From: a virus
Virus record (IMG/VR): IMGVR_UViG_3300032523_001802
Location: 1-47,126 of that record
Strand: one strand, 5' to 3'
DNA length: 47,126 nt
A model generated the notes under the pieces. The model had not been told where the DNA came from and ran no database searches. It worked only from the letters and a program-made list of their open reading frames with translations. A program made the position numbers and the translations under genes. This document shows positions 34,714-44,222 of the stretch, piece after piece. Positions within the stretch are counted from its first letter, which is position 1. Each line of letters begins with the position of its first letter.

Positions 34714-37700
34714 ATGGCAGAAAAAGAACGCATAAAACTTAAAATCAGCACGGCTGCTGACTTAGGTGCTGTCTTAAAATCCATAGGAGCACTTAAGGGC
34801 TTAAAGTCATCCCTAGACAAAACCAGTAGGTCGATGCTTAAACTTGCTTCCTCGTCAGTACTTGCGGCAAAAGGGATAAGTTCGCTTGGTAATAAAGCAT
34901 TATTGGCTAAAGCCAAATTTGACTTAACGGATAAAGCGATTATGGCTTTTGGTAAAGCCATGATGAAGGGTGTTGTTCGCGCCCTAAAAATAGCAACAAT
35001 GCAAATGGGTATTTATGCCATAGCCATGATGGGTGTTCACGCTTTATTTATCGCTGGAAAATTTTTAATCAAAGCGTGGAACGCAACCCTTGCCGCAACT
35101 GCTGGGGTTGCTGCTAGCGCGGCGATGGCAATTGGTTTAGTTTCTGCCGCGGTCAGAGAACAACAGGCCGCTATGTATGCGTACAAAACCAAAACGCATA
35201 AAGAGTTTAGTGGCGGGCTAAACCAAACACGAATGATTATGCGGTCTCTGCAGACAGACACCACTTTAGCAAGTCTTGGTATTGAAAACTTAAACAAGGC
35301 TTTTGGTGCAGTTTCTAAATCAGGAACAGTAAGTTTTAATGCTCAAAGCAAATCATTACTAAAAGGTTTGATGAATTTTGCAGCGGCTGGTCAACCTCTT
35401 GAACAGGGCGTCGAAAAGGCTGGCGAACTTATTGCCGTGTTACAAGATACAAAGAAAAGTTATTCAGAGGTAAAAACAGCAGCAAAAGCACTTGGTCCAG
35501 CAATGGTTGAAGCAATGAAAAAAGCAGACAAAGCCGGAATCAACTCAAAAGCAAAATTTATTTCTGCATTAAATAGTGGTCAACTTTCTTCATTGGGTGG
35601 CGTTGAAGGACAATTTGATGCCGTCAGTGGCACACTCATGGGTCAGGCTAAAGGATTTTTTACTCAAATAAGAAATATGTTTGCTGATTTTGGTCAAGAG
35701 TTTTTAGAGCCTGCAAAAGTTGCTTTTGAAAAAATGTTTAAAAGTGTTTCCGTCGCATTTAAGTCTACGTCAGGCCAGTTAAGCGCATTTGGTAAAAGGG
35801 GTGGTCTTTTAGATTTTATGGTAAAAGCAGTGCAAAAAGTAAGTGATTTTTACGTAAAACTTATTACTGACTATTTACCTAAGTCTGAAGGAATGTTTAA
35901 AAGAATAGGTATGTTTTGGAACAAGTTCACCAACGGCTGGAAAGATATGAACAATACGTTGCGTCCTTTGATTGATGGGGCAAGGGTCTTAGAGGGTTTA
36001 TTCGGCAGAGTTTTCAGACCCGTGTGGACAGAAATTAAAGAAGCAACTATGAACATGAATGATATGTTGCAAAGCAATCAGGTTGGCTTAAATAGGTTTG
36101 CTGATTCACTTGGGCAAACACTTGCTCTGTTGGTTAAGTTTTTTGGAATTGTTGGCGACAAAATTGGAAATAATCTAAGTTTCTTAACACGCATTGTTGA
36201 GGGCGTTAAAGAACAATTTGAATTTTTTGGCGACATTCTTGGCGGTATAGAAAAAATGTTTGGCAGTCGTGGCACGATGCAGTTACTTATGGGACTTGGT
36301 CGAAGCGCTAAAACCAATTTTGGTGGAGTCACAAGTGTTAAAGCAATGAACGTAACGGCTAATAGCGTAAACATTGGTGGGGCAATCAAGGGTGGCATGG
36401 CTGGGTTTAAAGTAGGTGGACCATGGGGTGCTGCGGCTGGTGCGGTTGGTGGTAGTGGTCTGTTGGGGCCAGAAGTAGCAAAATTAACTGGGATTGCTGG
36501 CAGTCTTGCCTCGCCCGCAGGAATGGCGGGTCTTTTGACGGGCAAGGGCACAAGTGGCATAGGTGGTGTCGCGGGATTAAAAGGTTTGTTGTCAGGCAAG
36601 GGAAGCACCGGGCTAGGTATTCCTAAAGGCATGGAAGGGTTAAGGGCTTTAATGAGGCCAGTACCAGGTGCTGCAAGTGCTAGTCCAGCCGCAGCAATGC
36701 CATCGGCTGTTTCAAGTTTGGGTTCATTAAGCAGTTCGGCAACCGCAGCGTCAAGTGCTTTAAGTACTGTGGCGGCTACGGCTGGTAAGATTCCTAAAAT
36801 TCCTGGCTCAGGGCTTACTCCTACTGGTCCAGTATCGCCAGTGCCTCCGCCAGGTGGACCCCCAGTAGGTGGACCTCCTGCGCCAAAAGGTATGGGTTTT
36901 GGTCTTCGTGGGATGGGTGCTGGTTTTAGGGACGCAAGGTCAGGTGGCAGATTAAACGCAAGATTATTTGGTGGAACATATACAGACAAATCTGGACAAC
37001 AACAGATGAGAAAGGGAGCACTCTCTGGCGGTATGTCGTCCATAGCGCTTTCTATGGCTTTGTCTAAAGCATCAGATAAAGCACCAGATGAATTAAAAAA
37101 TGGTTTAGGTCTTGCGTCAATGGTGAGCATGTATAGCCCAACTGCTGGGTTGGCACTTGCTGGCGGAACACTTGCTACACGGTCGGGAAACACTGCACTT
37201 GCCGCAGGTGGCGGCGCTGCTGCTGGCGGACTTATCGGCGCAAAACTAGGCGGAGCACCTGGCGCAATTATTGGTTCGGCTTTAGGTTTTGCAATGGGCG
37301 CAATTATGGCCCCAATTAATAAAGCAAAAATTGAAGCCAAAAGAATAAAAGCGTCAGTAACTGACGTAATGCAGAATACGCTTGGTGAATTATTGGCGCA
37401 AGCCGCGTTGTTAACAAAAACAAGAAAAGGCGAGTCTGCAAACCTTGCAGCAATGACAAAGTTTTCAAGAAAACGTAAAGACCTTGCCGAAATTGCCGGT
37501 AGAAACAATAAAAAAATAGGCAACCGTCGTAGTTTTATGAACATGGTGCTTTCGGGTGCGGGTGCTGGTGCCGCTGGTGGCGGTATGGCTGGTGCTATTG
37601 GTGGCACTATGGTTGGCGGACCATTAGGCACATTGCCTGGTGCTGGTCTAGGTGCGTTAGTTGGTGGTGTTGGCGGTGCAGCAGTCGGTGCCCTTGGTTA

Positions 37701-39381
37701 TGGAGCCAATCAACTTAGAGATTTATTTGGCAAACGACAAAGAGATAAAACAAATCGAGCGGCACAAAAAGCAAGTTTATTAGAAATTTTTAATAATCAA
37801 AAAGACTTAGGCATTAACATGTCGGCATCGCAATTTGGAGACATGAACAAAAACGACAATACTCGTAAAGAGGCGTTGCAAAAGTTTGAAAAACAGGGGA
37901 ATGCGGAAGCAACAGCGTCAGACAGATTGACGACCATGGCACAGAACCGAATGAATGTCTTTACACAAATGACTGGCAAAACAGAAACAGAAATTGACCG
38001 TCTGGCACAGAGTATTGGTCTTAATCTTTATGACTCAACAATAAGCATGACCGATGCTTTGAATAAATTAGGGATTACTGTAAAGCGAACAAAAGAACAA
38101 GTCAACGCAGAGTTGGCGCAGATGCTTATGGAAAACTTGAGCATTTTTGACCAAGTCGCAAAACGACAAAAAGCACCGCTTATATACGATGAAGCAATCG
38201 CTGCTTTTGGTCAGTCCAGAAGACAACAACTAAAAGATGACCCAAATTCAGCCGTAGACGTGTCTGAACTTGGACAAATGATAGGTGTAGCACAAGAACA
38301 GTTAATTACCAGAGCGGGCGGAGATACTGGTGCGGCATATTTTGAATTCCAAAAAATGTTTGGTGAGGGCACCGGTGCTTTATTCAACCAAAAAGGTGGA
38401 CAACTTGAAGGGATGAGTTCCCAAATCTATGCCGGTGGGAGTGCCAGCAGAGCAGCGATGACTGGCTATAACGAAAAAAATCTTAAGGGCGTCAAAGCAA
38501 GTCTTGGCCAAACCCTTTCACAAAAATTGGCCGAAGCACCTGAAGCACAGGCACTTTCCGCATCAGGCAGAAAGTCTATTCTGGATTCGTTTGGACGCAT
38601 GGATGTTGGTAGTCAAGAAGAATTCTACAACCAGGTAATGAGCGGAAAATTAACAACTGGTAATTTTACAAATAATTTATCAAGTTTTGGCATTAGCGGT
38701 ATTGACCCATTACAAAAATTAGATAAAGAGAGTGCTGCTTTTGCGTTGAGTGATTTGAGTGATAAAGAAGTAATGGTTTTGGACGCTCAGAAAAAAATTA
38801 CGGATATGCAGGCAAAGTTCTACGACCCAAATGTAGCAAACAATCCAGAATGGTTCAGTAAAGATGCGCTTAAAGAAATATTTATTGCTGCGGGTGTTGA
38901 AATAAAAAAACCAGACACAACCACTCCGCGTGGTGACACAACATCTTCCCGATTAACCCAAACACTAGGCCGTCATGCCTCAATGAATTCTTTAATTTCC
39001 GGCAAAAGAAACATTACCTCATCTTACAGAACCAATAATCTGGGGTCAATAAATTCAGACCACGTAACTGGTCGAGCATACGATTTAGTTGGTAATCAAT
39101 TAGGTATGTACAAAACCACGGTTGAGCGAAATGGGGGGTTTGCTGAGTTTCACGGAGGTACGTTAAATAGACATTTACATGTGGTTCCTGGCCCAACCGG
39201 AGACACAACCGTTCCGTCAATGAGTGCGGGGGGCGGTAAAACAATGAGTATGGCAAGTGCCCCTAGTGCCCAAGGTAACAACTATACAATTAACGTCTAC
39301 GGTGCTGGTACTGATGAAGTTGTAGCGCAAGTTAAAGAACACCTCACAAGACTTGAGCGCGACAAAAGACAGAGAGCATAA
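34714..39381 (+). CDS. Tape measure protein with C-terminal M15-type peptidase domain
   Basis: This encodes 1555 aa. It is long, helical, Ala/Lys-rich, with membrane-like segments near residues 85-145 and Gly/Ala-rich glycine-zipper-like stretches near 840-880 and 950-1000. These features, its position after the chaperones and its length identify the tape measure, which sets tail length and enters the cell during infection. Near the C-terminus, S-D-H1450-x2-G1453-R-A-Y-D1457 and R-H1487-L-H1489 match the zinc-binding HxxGxAxD and HxH motifs of M15 (VanY/D,D-carboxypeptidase-like) peptidoglycan peptidases. The last 70 residues are a Gly/Ser linker and a charged helix. Confidence 0.92.
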   Translation: MAEKERIKLKISTAADLGAVLKSIGALKGLKSSLDKTSRSMLKLASSSVLAAKGISSLGNKALLAKAKFDLTDKAIMAFGKAMMKGVVRALKIATMQMGIYAIAMMGVHALFIAGKFLIKAWNATLAATAGVAASAAMAIGLVSAAVREQQAAMYAYKTKTHKEFSGGLNQTRMIMRSLQTDTTLASLGIENLNKAFGAVSKSGTVSFNAQSKSLLKGLMNFAAAGQPLEQGVEKAGELIAVLQDTKKSYSEVKTAAKALGPAMVEAMKKADKAGINSKAKFISALNSGQLSSLGGVEGQFDAVSGTLMGQAKGFFTQIRNMFADFGQEFLEPAKVAFEKMFKSVSVAFKSTSGQLSAFGKRGGLLDFMVKAVQKVSDFYVKLITDYLPKSEGMFKRIGMFWNKFTNGWKDMNNTLRPLIDGARVLEGLFGRVFRPVWTEIKEATMNMNDMLQSNQVGLNRFADSLGQTLALLVKFFGIVGDKIGNNLSFLTRIVEGVKEQFEFFGDILGGIEKMFGSRGTMQLLMGLGRSAKTNFGGVTSVKAMNVTANSVNIGGAIKGGMAGFKVGGPWGAAAGAVGGSGLLGPEVAKLTGIAGSLASPAGMAGLLTGKGTSGIGGVAGLKGLLSGKGSTGLGIPKGMEGLRALMRPVPGAASASPAAAMPSAVSSLGSLSSSATAASSALSTVAATAGKIPKIPGSGLTPTGPVSPVPPPGGPPVGGPPAPKGMGFGLRGMGAGFRDARSGGRLNARLFGGTYTDKSGQQQMRKGALSGGMSSIALSMALSKASDKAPDELKNGLGLASMVSMYSPTAGLALAGGTLATRSGNTALAAGGGAAAGGLIGAKLGGAPGAIIGSALGFAMGAIMAPINKAKIEAKRIKASVTDVMQNTLGELLAQAALLTKTRKGESANLAAMTKFSRKRKDLAEIAGRNNKKIGNRRSFMNMVLSGAGAGAAGGGMAGAIGGTMVGGPLGTLPGAGLGALVGGVGGAAVGALGYGANQLRDLFGKRQRDKTNRAAQKASLLEIFNNQKDLGINMSASQFGDMNKNDNTRKEALQKFEKQGNAEATASDRLTTMAQNRMNVFTQMTGKTETEIDRLAQSIGLNLYDSTISMTDALNKLGITVKRTKEQVNAELAQMLMENLSIFDQVAKRQKAPLIYDEAIAAFGQSRRQQLKDDPNSAVDVSELGQMIGVAQEQLITRAGGDTGAAYFEFQKMFGEGTGALFNQKGGQLEGMSSQIYAGGSASRAAMTGYNEKNLKGVKASLGQTLSQKLAEAPEAQALSASGRKSILDSFGRMDVGSQEEFYNQVMSGKLTTGNFTNNLSSFGISGIDPLQKLDKESAAFALSDLSDKEVMVLDAQKKITDMQAKFYDPNVANNPEWFSKDALKEIFIAAGVEIKKPDTTTPRGDTTSSRLTQTLGRHASMNSLISGKRNITSSYRTNNLGSINSDHVTGRAYDLVGNQLGMYKTTVERNGGFAEFHGGTLNRHLHVVPGPTGDTTVPSMSAGGGKTMSMASAPSAQGNNYTINVYGAGTDEVVAQVKEHLTRLERDKRQRA

Positions 39382-39386
39382 ATTAG

Positions 39387-41111
39387 ATGAGAGCACCAAA
39401 AACCGTTTTAGTCGGCGGTACTACCTATATAGAAACAGATTTGATTATTACCAACGCCTTGGCTGATATATACAAGGAAAGTGGTGGAAATCCAGTTGTT
39501 TACCAAATCCTAAATGGAGTTGAAGTTGGTGACGCTAAATATATTTTAAGAATCAGTTCAAAAACAATGGCACGGTACGCTGATGCAATCAATGAAAACG
39601 AACCCGACCAGTGCTGTGGGCAGGTTGTGGTCAAACAAAATTACAGTAAACAAATTTCAACATATACGGTTACGCAAGGGCAAAGCAATCTATCTACCAC
39701 TCAAGTAACCGACATCAATACAAAACCAGGCTCCCCGCAAATCATTTTGGAGGTACCAAAATTTCAAACAAGGGGTGTTGTGACTAGTCGCTTATTGGGG
39801 ACTGGCTCAAATGATTTATTCGTTGGTCAAAGCAATATTGGTGCGGTTAGTAAAGATGAAATTATAAGACGTTTCAAATCCTATTTGGCTGACACCACAG
39901 ACGCTGACAAGCAATTGTTTTACTATGACCCAAAATCCACAAGCGGTGGTGGAAAGGTGCAATTAAAAACCTGGGATGATGTATTTGAAAAATATTCAAA
40001 CTATTTTGTACACGAATACGAAATGAGTTTGAATTCGCAATCCACTTTAAGTGGAAGTTTTAATGCAAAAGGATTTTATGCAGACGGGCAATGGTATGAA
40101 TCTGGCAGCATTGGTTTATGGGATGCATTTAAAATGCGTGGTCTCAGTAGTGAATCAATTCGAAAAGAACTACTAGATTCTGGGTATACATTAGAACAAG
40201 TAAACAAGTTTTTAAATCAACCTAAATCCAGTTCTTCTACGTCGCGTGTCGGAAGTATTGGGGGTCCTGGCGGGTCAGGCAGTGGCGGCAGTGGTGGAAG
40301 TGGCGGCAGTGGCGGCGGTAACGGATATGTTGACGATGGTTTACCTGGGGTTGATTCTGGTGCTTTGACAACAATATCTATTCAGCGAAGCCGCAATTTA
40401 TTTGCTGACAGCGTTAATGTCAATAATTCTTTTATAATTAAAAATAATAGCGAAAAAGATAAATATTTAAATTCACCTCAAATATTCCAATTGGTCCCAA
40501 CCATTAACGAAGACTGGGGGTTCTTGGACTATGTAACAAATCGTTATATTTTTACCCATAGACCAAACGATATTCAATACTCTGGTCTTGGTAGCGAATG
40601 GGTAACCATCGATAGAACTGCTGGTTTTTCGTTTGTTGATTGGAAAAAATTTCAATTACTGCAAATTAGCCTTTCTTTTGTTATTGCAAAGGATGGTGAT
40701 GGATTAATTGCTCACGTAGAAGACGAAATAAAATTATTAAGAAAGATTGCTCAAACTCCATATCCAGTATCGTTTTTTAATTTTGACTCTATGTTTACTC
40801 AGCAATTTAGATATGACGACTTGGGCAATAGCAGGGGTATCCAGTTTGTTATAACCGATTTTTCGATTAACGCACAACAGCGTGATAAGAGCATGAGAGT
40901 AACTAGGGCGCAGGCAAATTTGACATTACAAGAAATACCAATAGAAGCGCAAACACTAATTGCCATGCCACGACTCACTTCAAAAAATCCTCCGCCACCG
41001 CCACCACCAGGCAGTATCAGTGAAGAATTTACGCTACCCTCAGACACAAATAGTTCAAATTATGGCAAACATGTTGGCTGGACAAACAATCAACCAGAAG
41101 AAGACAAGTAA
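39387..41111 (+). CDS. Baseplate/tail protein with Gly-Ser linker
   Basis: This encodes 574 aa and follows the tape measure by five bases. An N-terminal region of about 280 residues is separated from the rest by a Gly/Ser-rich linker at about 292-312. The C-terminal half holds Y-I-F-T-H-R-P-N-D-I-Q-Y-S-G-L-G and a region ending in N-L-T-L-Q-E-I, resembling the tail/baseplate-initiator proteins that follow tape measures in myoviruses (XkdP-like position), though I see no certain LysM domain. It ends with a Pro run and acidic tail. Likely a hub or tube-initiator component. Confidence 0.72.
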   Translation: MRAPKTVLVGGTTYIETDLIITNALADIYKESGGNPVVYQILNGVEVGDAKYILRISSKTMARYADAINENEPDQCCGQVVVKQNYSKQISTYTVTQGQSNLSTTQVTDINTKPGSPQIILEVPKFQTRGVVTSRLLGTGSNDLFVGQSNIGAVSKDEIIRRFKSYLADTTDADKQLFYYDPKSTSGGGKVQLKTWDDVFEKYSNYFVHEYEMSLNSQSTLSGSFNAKGFYADGQWYESGSIGLWDAFKMRGLSSESIRKELLDSGYTLEQVNKFLNQPKSSSSTSRVGSIGGPGGSGSGGSGGSGGSGGGNGYVDDGLPGVDSGALTTISIQRSRNLFADSVNVNNSFIIKNNSEKDKYLNSPQIFQLVPTINEDWGFLDYVTNRYIFTHRPNDIQYSGLGSEWVTIDRTAGFSFVDWKKFQLLQISLSFVIAKDGDGLIAHVEDEIKLLRKIAQTPYPVSFFNFDSMFTQQFRYDDLGNSRGIQFVITDFSINAQQRDKSMRVTRAQANLTLQEIPIEAQTLIAMPRLTSKNPPPPPPPGSISEEFTLPSDTNSSNYGKHVGWTNNQPEEDK

Positions 41112-41117
41112 AACCTG

Positions 41118-42320
41118 ATGGCTCAATATCAATCATTTGCTGACGACGGAAGTTCATTTAATAGTCGCCGAGACAATTCTCAGCAATTACAAATTGTTGG
41201 GTCTAATAGGGATGTGCCGTTGGTTTTTATTGATAAAAATAAAAATGGTTTCGTTACTCAACTTCACAATAATTTATTGTCGTTAAAAATTAGTTTTACT
41301 ATGGACGAAGCGTCTGCTTTAAGTTTTGACATTGTAGACCCTGGTTTTGAAATGACTAAAAATAATTATTTTCAACCTGGGCAAACTTTAATATATAAAA
41401 GTTTAAGTATTGATGACCTAGCAACTTCTAGCACGAACATATTTGGACATACGTATTTTGGTTATCCATTTGAAATTGCAGACGTCACATATACCCAATC
41501 GCAGGGGGCATCGCCAATTGTGAGTATTTCGGCTTACACAAAAGCAATTCAACAAATGAAACGTGACAGAAGTGAAATGGGCTCAATAAAGGACACTGGC
41601 ACTGCGTTTGTAAAAAACGCTGCTCAGAAGTATGGATTAGAGTTTGTTGGTGAGCAAACAACAAAATCGCAAACAATTACTAAGGCGTCAGGAGAACAGC
41701 AAGCCGACAGTCTGTGGGATGTAATTAAAAAACTTGCTGGGGATGCAAAATTTATGTGTTTTGAAGCAGATGGTGTTTTGTATTTTGGTAGTCAAAAATG
41801 GTTACTGCATAAATGGGGTGTAGAAAAATACACGTACAGTAAATATCGAAAAAAATTAAAGAAAAACGTAGATGAAATTAGGTATAGAACTTTTCTTACA
41901 TATCCAGCATATGTTGACCCTGTAACAAAACAAATGAATACTAAATTTATATTGCAACAGTTGCCTCAAATGCAGCAATCGATAAATGACCCACTTGAAG
42001 GTAGTGGGACATGTATTGTCGACCGCTTAAACGGAGTTCGTCTTAGACCAGGCATGACTGCTTATGTTGGAGAAATTCCCTACCTGAGCGGATATTATTT
42101 GATTACCAGTGTTGAGTACGAAGAATTAAGCCCCAACCCAGTTACGGTCAATTTTAGGACAATAGAAAAACCAGCAAAAGACATTAAACAAATAGCAATT
42201 GGCGAACGTTGGCCTGGTAAATATAAACTTCCTACAAGTATGTTTAATGATTCTGGACGCCAAGAATCGCAGCCAGCAAGAGTGGGTCGAAGCGGTGGAA
42301 GTAATTCGGAGGTCGTGTAA
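41118..42320 (+). CDS. Baseplate hub protein (gpD/gp27-like)
   Basis: This encodes 400 aa. It shows L-S-F-D-I-V-D-P-G-F-E, V-S-I-S-A-Y-T-K-A-I-Q-Q-M-K-R, a middle A-D-S-L-W-D-V-I-K-K-L-A motif, and R-L-R-P-G-M-T-A-Y-V near the end. This pattern and its place before a small OB-fold protein fit the P2 gpD / T4 gp27-type hub that sits under the tube and carries the spike. The C-terminal 30 residues are Ser/Gly-rich. Confidence 0.82.
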   Translation: MAQYQSFADDGSSFNSRRDNSQQLQIVGSNRDVPLVFIDKNKNGFVTQLHNNLLSLKISFTMDEASALSFDIVDPGFEMTKNNYFQPGQTLIYKSLSIDDLATSSTNIFGHTYFGYPFEIADVTYTQSQGASPIVSISAYTKAIQQMKRDRSEMGSIKDTGTAFVKNAAQKYGLEFVGEQTTKSQTITKASGEQQADSLWDVIKKLAGDAKFMCFEADGVLYFGSQKWLLHKWGVEKYTYSKYRKKLKKNVDEIRYRTFLTYPAYVDPVTKQMNTKFILQQLPQMQQSINDPLEGSGTCIVDRLNGVRLRPGMTAYVGEIPYLSGYYLITSVEYEELSPNPVTVNFRTIEKPAKDIKQIAIGERWPGKYKLPTSMFNDSGRQESQPARVGRSGGSNSEVV

Positions 42321-42659
42321 ATGGTTAATGAAATTAATATTGGCGAATTTGGAGAAAAAGCAGCGTCATACCCTCTTCGGGGTGGGGGTTTCTATCGAGG
42401 CACTGTTGTGTCAATGGTCGGTGGCAGGGTTCAAATAGATGTTAGAGATTTAGATTGTGTTTTCAAAGACGTTGAATTTTTGGGTCAAACAACAACCTAC
42501 TCCCTAGATATTGGCGACCAAGTGATATGTGGGTTTTTGGGTCATCAAACCAAAGATATTTTTGTTGTCGGAGCAATTTCTAAAAAAGATGATGTTTTTG
42601 CGTCCACGGCTGATTTAACGGCCCTTGAAGCAAGAGTTGAAGCGTTAGAGGAGGCCTAA
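42321..42659 (+). CDS. Baseplate spike/OB-fold protein (gpV/gp5 N-terminal-like)
   Basis: This encodes 112 aa, starting directly after the hub stop with GGAGG upstream. The beta-barrel-like core has F-Y-R-G-T-V-V-S-M-V-G-G-R-V-Q-I-D-V and I-G-D-Q-V-I-C-G-F-L-G, then V-G-A-I. It ends in a short coiled coil L-E-A-R-V-E-A-L-E-E. It resembles the OB domain of spike proteins and lacks a long beta-helix, so the spike tip is probably supplied by another gene. Confidence 0.78.
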   Translation: MVNEINIGEFGEKAASYPLRGGGFYRGTVVSMVGGRVQIDVRDLDCVFKDVEFLGQTTTYSLDIGDQVICGFLGHQTKDIFVVGAISKKDDVFASTADLTALEARVEALEEA

Positions 42660-42691
42660 TAATATGAGATACTTTAAATACAGGAAAACAT

Positions 42692-42994
42692 ATGGACTCT
42701 CTTAAATTCCCAATTTCGTTTGATAACGATGGCACAATAACAAAAATTAAACAAGGCTCTGATAATTATTTTAAGCAATTAATAAGTTTCTGTTTACTTA
42801 CTGAGCCTAATTCATTAAGGCTTACGCCAGATTTTGGTGTTTTTGATATAACATTTGCTCGTGTTTCGCCAGAAATGGTTGCTTTATCAGTCGGTAAATT
42901 TATCCCAGAAATTCAGATTAAAAATGTTAGTGGTTCGTTGATTGAAGATGACGGAACATTAACTATCAGTTTTACATACAACTTAAGAAGATAG
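42692..42994 (+). CDS. Baseplate wedge protein (gp25/gpW-like)
   Basis: This encodes 100 aa with AGGAAAA upstream. It is small and matches the gp25 family in length and position: N-Y-F-K-Q-L-I-S-F-C-L-L-T-E-P-N-S-L, P-D-F-G-V, and a C-terminal beta strand. gp25-like proteins nucleate the sheath on the baseplate. Directly followed by the J-like gene, the standard order. Confidence 0.85.
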   Translation: MDSLKFPISFDNDGTITKIKQGSDNYFKQLISFCLLTEPNSLRLTPDFGVFDITFARVSPEMVALSVGKFIPEIQIKNVSGSLIEDDGTLTISFTYNLRR

Positions 42995-43001
42995 GTTTAA
43001 A

Positions 43002-44216
43002 ATGACAATAGATTTTACACAATATGTTGATTTAAGAATTATGGATGTTGAACCAACGTCTATTTATTTTGATTCAATAAATCTAGCCAGGCTTGTTTTG
43101 CCAGATTTTAATTTACGTCCTGGGACGCCAGAGGATGCAATGTTTCAGGCCTTTGCGTATATGAGTGCTTTGAATATTAATGCAATTAATAGGTTGCCTA
43201 ATTCTTTGATGTTAGGCGTTTCAAAGATGTTGGGGTTTCCGACCAACGAAGGGACCAGGGCTACCTTGATTGCTCAACTTACTGCCGTAAGCAGTGGTGG
43301 CGCAGTTGTCCCAGAAGGCACTTTGCTCGCTTTTGAAATTACTCAAAACGACCAAATTTTAGAATATGCTTTTTCCACAGACGAAATTTTAACAATCGCA
43401 TCAAACCAACCAGGGTCAGCGCTACCAACTGGGACTGTTGGTTGTACGTGTTTAGTTTTTGGTGGTATCCCTCAAATTGCAAACGATACTAATCTAAAAA
43501 TCTTAACCTATAGCCAGTCGCTTTATTCTGCAAAAAGTAGTAGTGCTTTTGTAAATGGTTTGAATTCCGAAACGACTGATGAATTTTTAAATCGTGCAAC
43601 AACATACATACAATCAGTAACATCAGCAAGAACAACAAAATTGCAACTTCAATCATATTTGTCAACTTCGTATCCAGAGTTAATAACACGAACAAAAGTT
43701 TATGACCTAACAGATTCTGGCGGCGCGCTACTAAACGGTGAGGGCGATTCTGCTGGATATGTAACAATATATCTTTATGGCCCAAATAGAGTGCTTACAA
43801 ATGGAGAAAAAACCGACATTCTTGCGGATATTGTAAGCAAAACAACTGCTGGTCTTGATATTGGAATCATGGACCCACCATTAGTGACTTTTAATATTAC
43901 GGCAACAATTTTATACAATTCAGCATACGATTCGACCGTGGTTTCGGATGCAATTAAGGCTTACGTCGCAGAAAGATTTTCTCCTAGAAATTGTCAATAC
44001 ACAGAAGAACGAGTGCGATATAACGAAGTCTTGTCTGCACTTCAACAAAACTCTGCTGTTATTCACGTTACGGTGCTTACTTTGGCGACCGTTGGCGGCA
44101 ATACTTATTGGGATTCAAACGTAGGGAATGATTTGATGTACAACAAAAAAGGAACTCTTTTAAATTTAACTACCGCAAACATAACCTTAACGATGACTCC
44201 GTACACGGCTGAGTAA
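43002..44216 (+). CDS. Baseplate J-like protein (wedge)
   Basis: This encodes 404 aa. Typical features are R-P-G-T-P-E-D-A-M-F near residue 40, R-A-T-L-I-A-Q-L, V-P-E-G-T-L, G-L-N-S-E-T-T-D-E-F-L-N-R-A in the middle, and the C-terminal V-Y-D-L-T-D-S and Y-V-A-E-R-F-S-P-R-N stretch. It corresponds to P2 gpJ / Mu gp47 / T4 gp6, which forms the wedge ring around the hub. Confidence 0.9.
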   Translation: MTIDFTQYVDLRIMDVEPTSIYFDSINLARLVLPDFNLRPGTPEDAMFQAFAYMSALNINAINRLPNSLMLGVSKMLGFPTNEGTRATLIAQLTAVSSGGAVVPEGTLLAFEITQNDQILEYAFSTDEILTIASNQPGSALPTGTVGCTCLVFGGIPQIANDTNLKILTYSQSLYSAKSSSAFVNGLNSETTDEFLNRATTYIQSVTSARTTKLQLQSYLSTSYPELITRTKVYDLTDSGGALLNGEGDSAGYVTIYLYGPNRVLTNGEKTDILADIVSKTTAGLDIGIMDPPLVTFNITATILYNSAYDSTVVSDAIKAYVAERFSPRNCQYTEERVRYNEVLSALQQNSAVIHVTVLTLATVGGNTYWDSNVGNDLMYNKKGTLLNLTTANITLTMTPYTAE

Positions 44217-44222
44217 TAATTT

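Noticed and set aside
36078-37631. A 517-codon open frame on the minus strand opposite the tape measure gene
   Set aside because: It is Pro/Ala-rich because the opposite strand codes for Gly/Ala-rich tape measure sequence; it has no recognisable domain and lies fully inside a certain gene.
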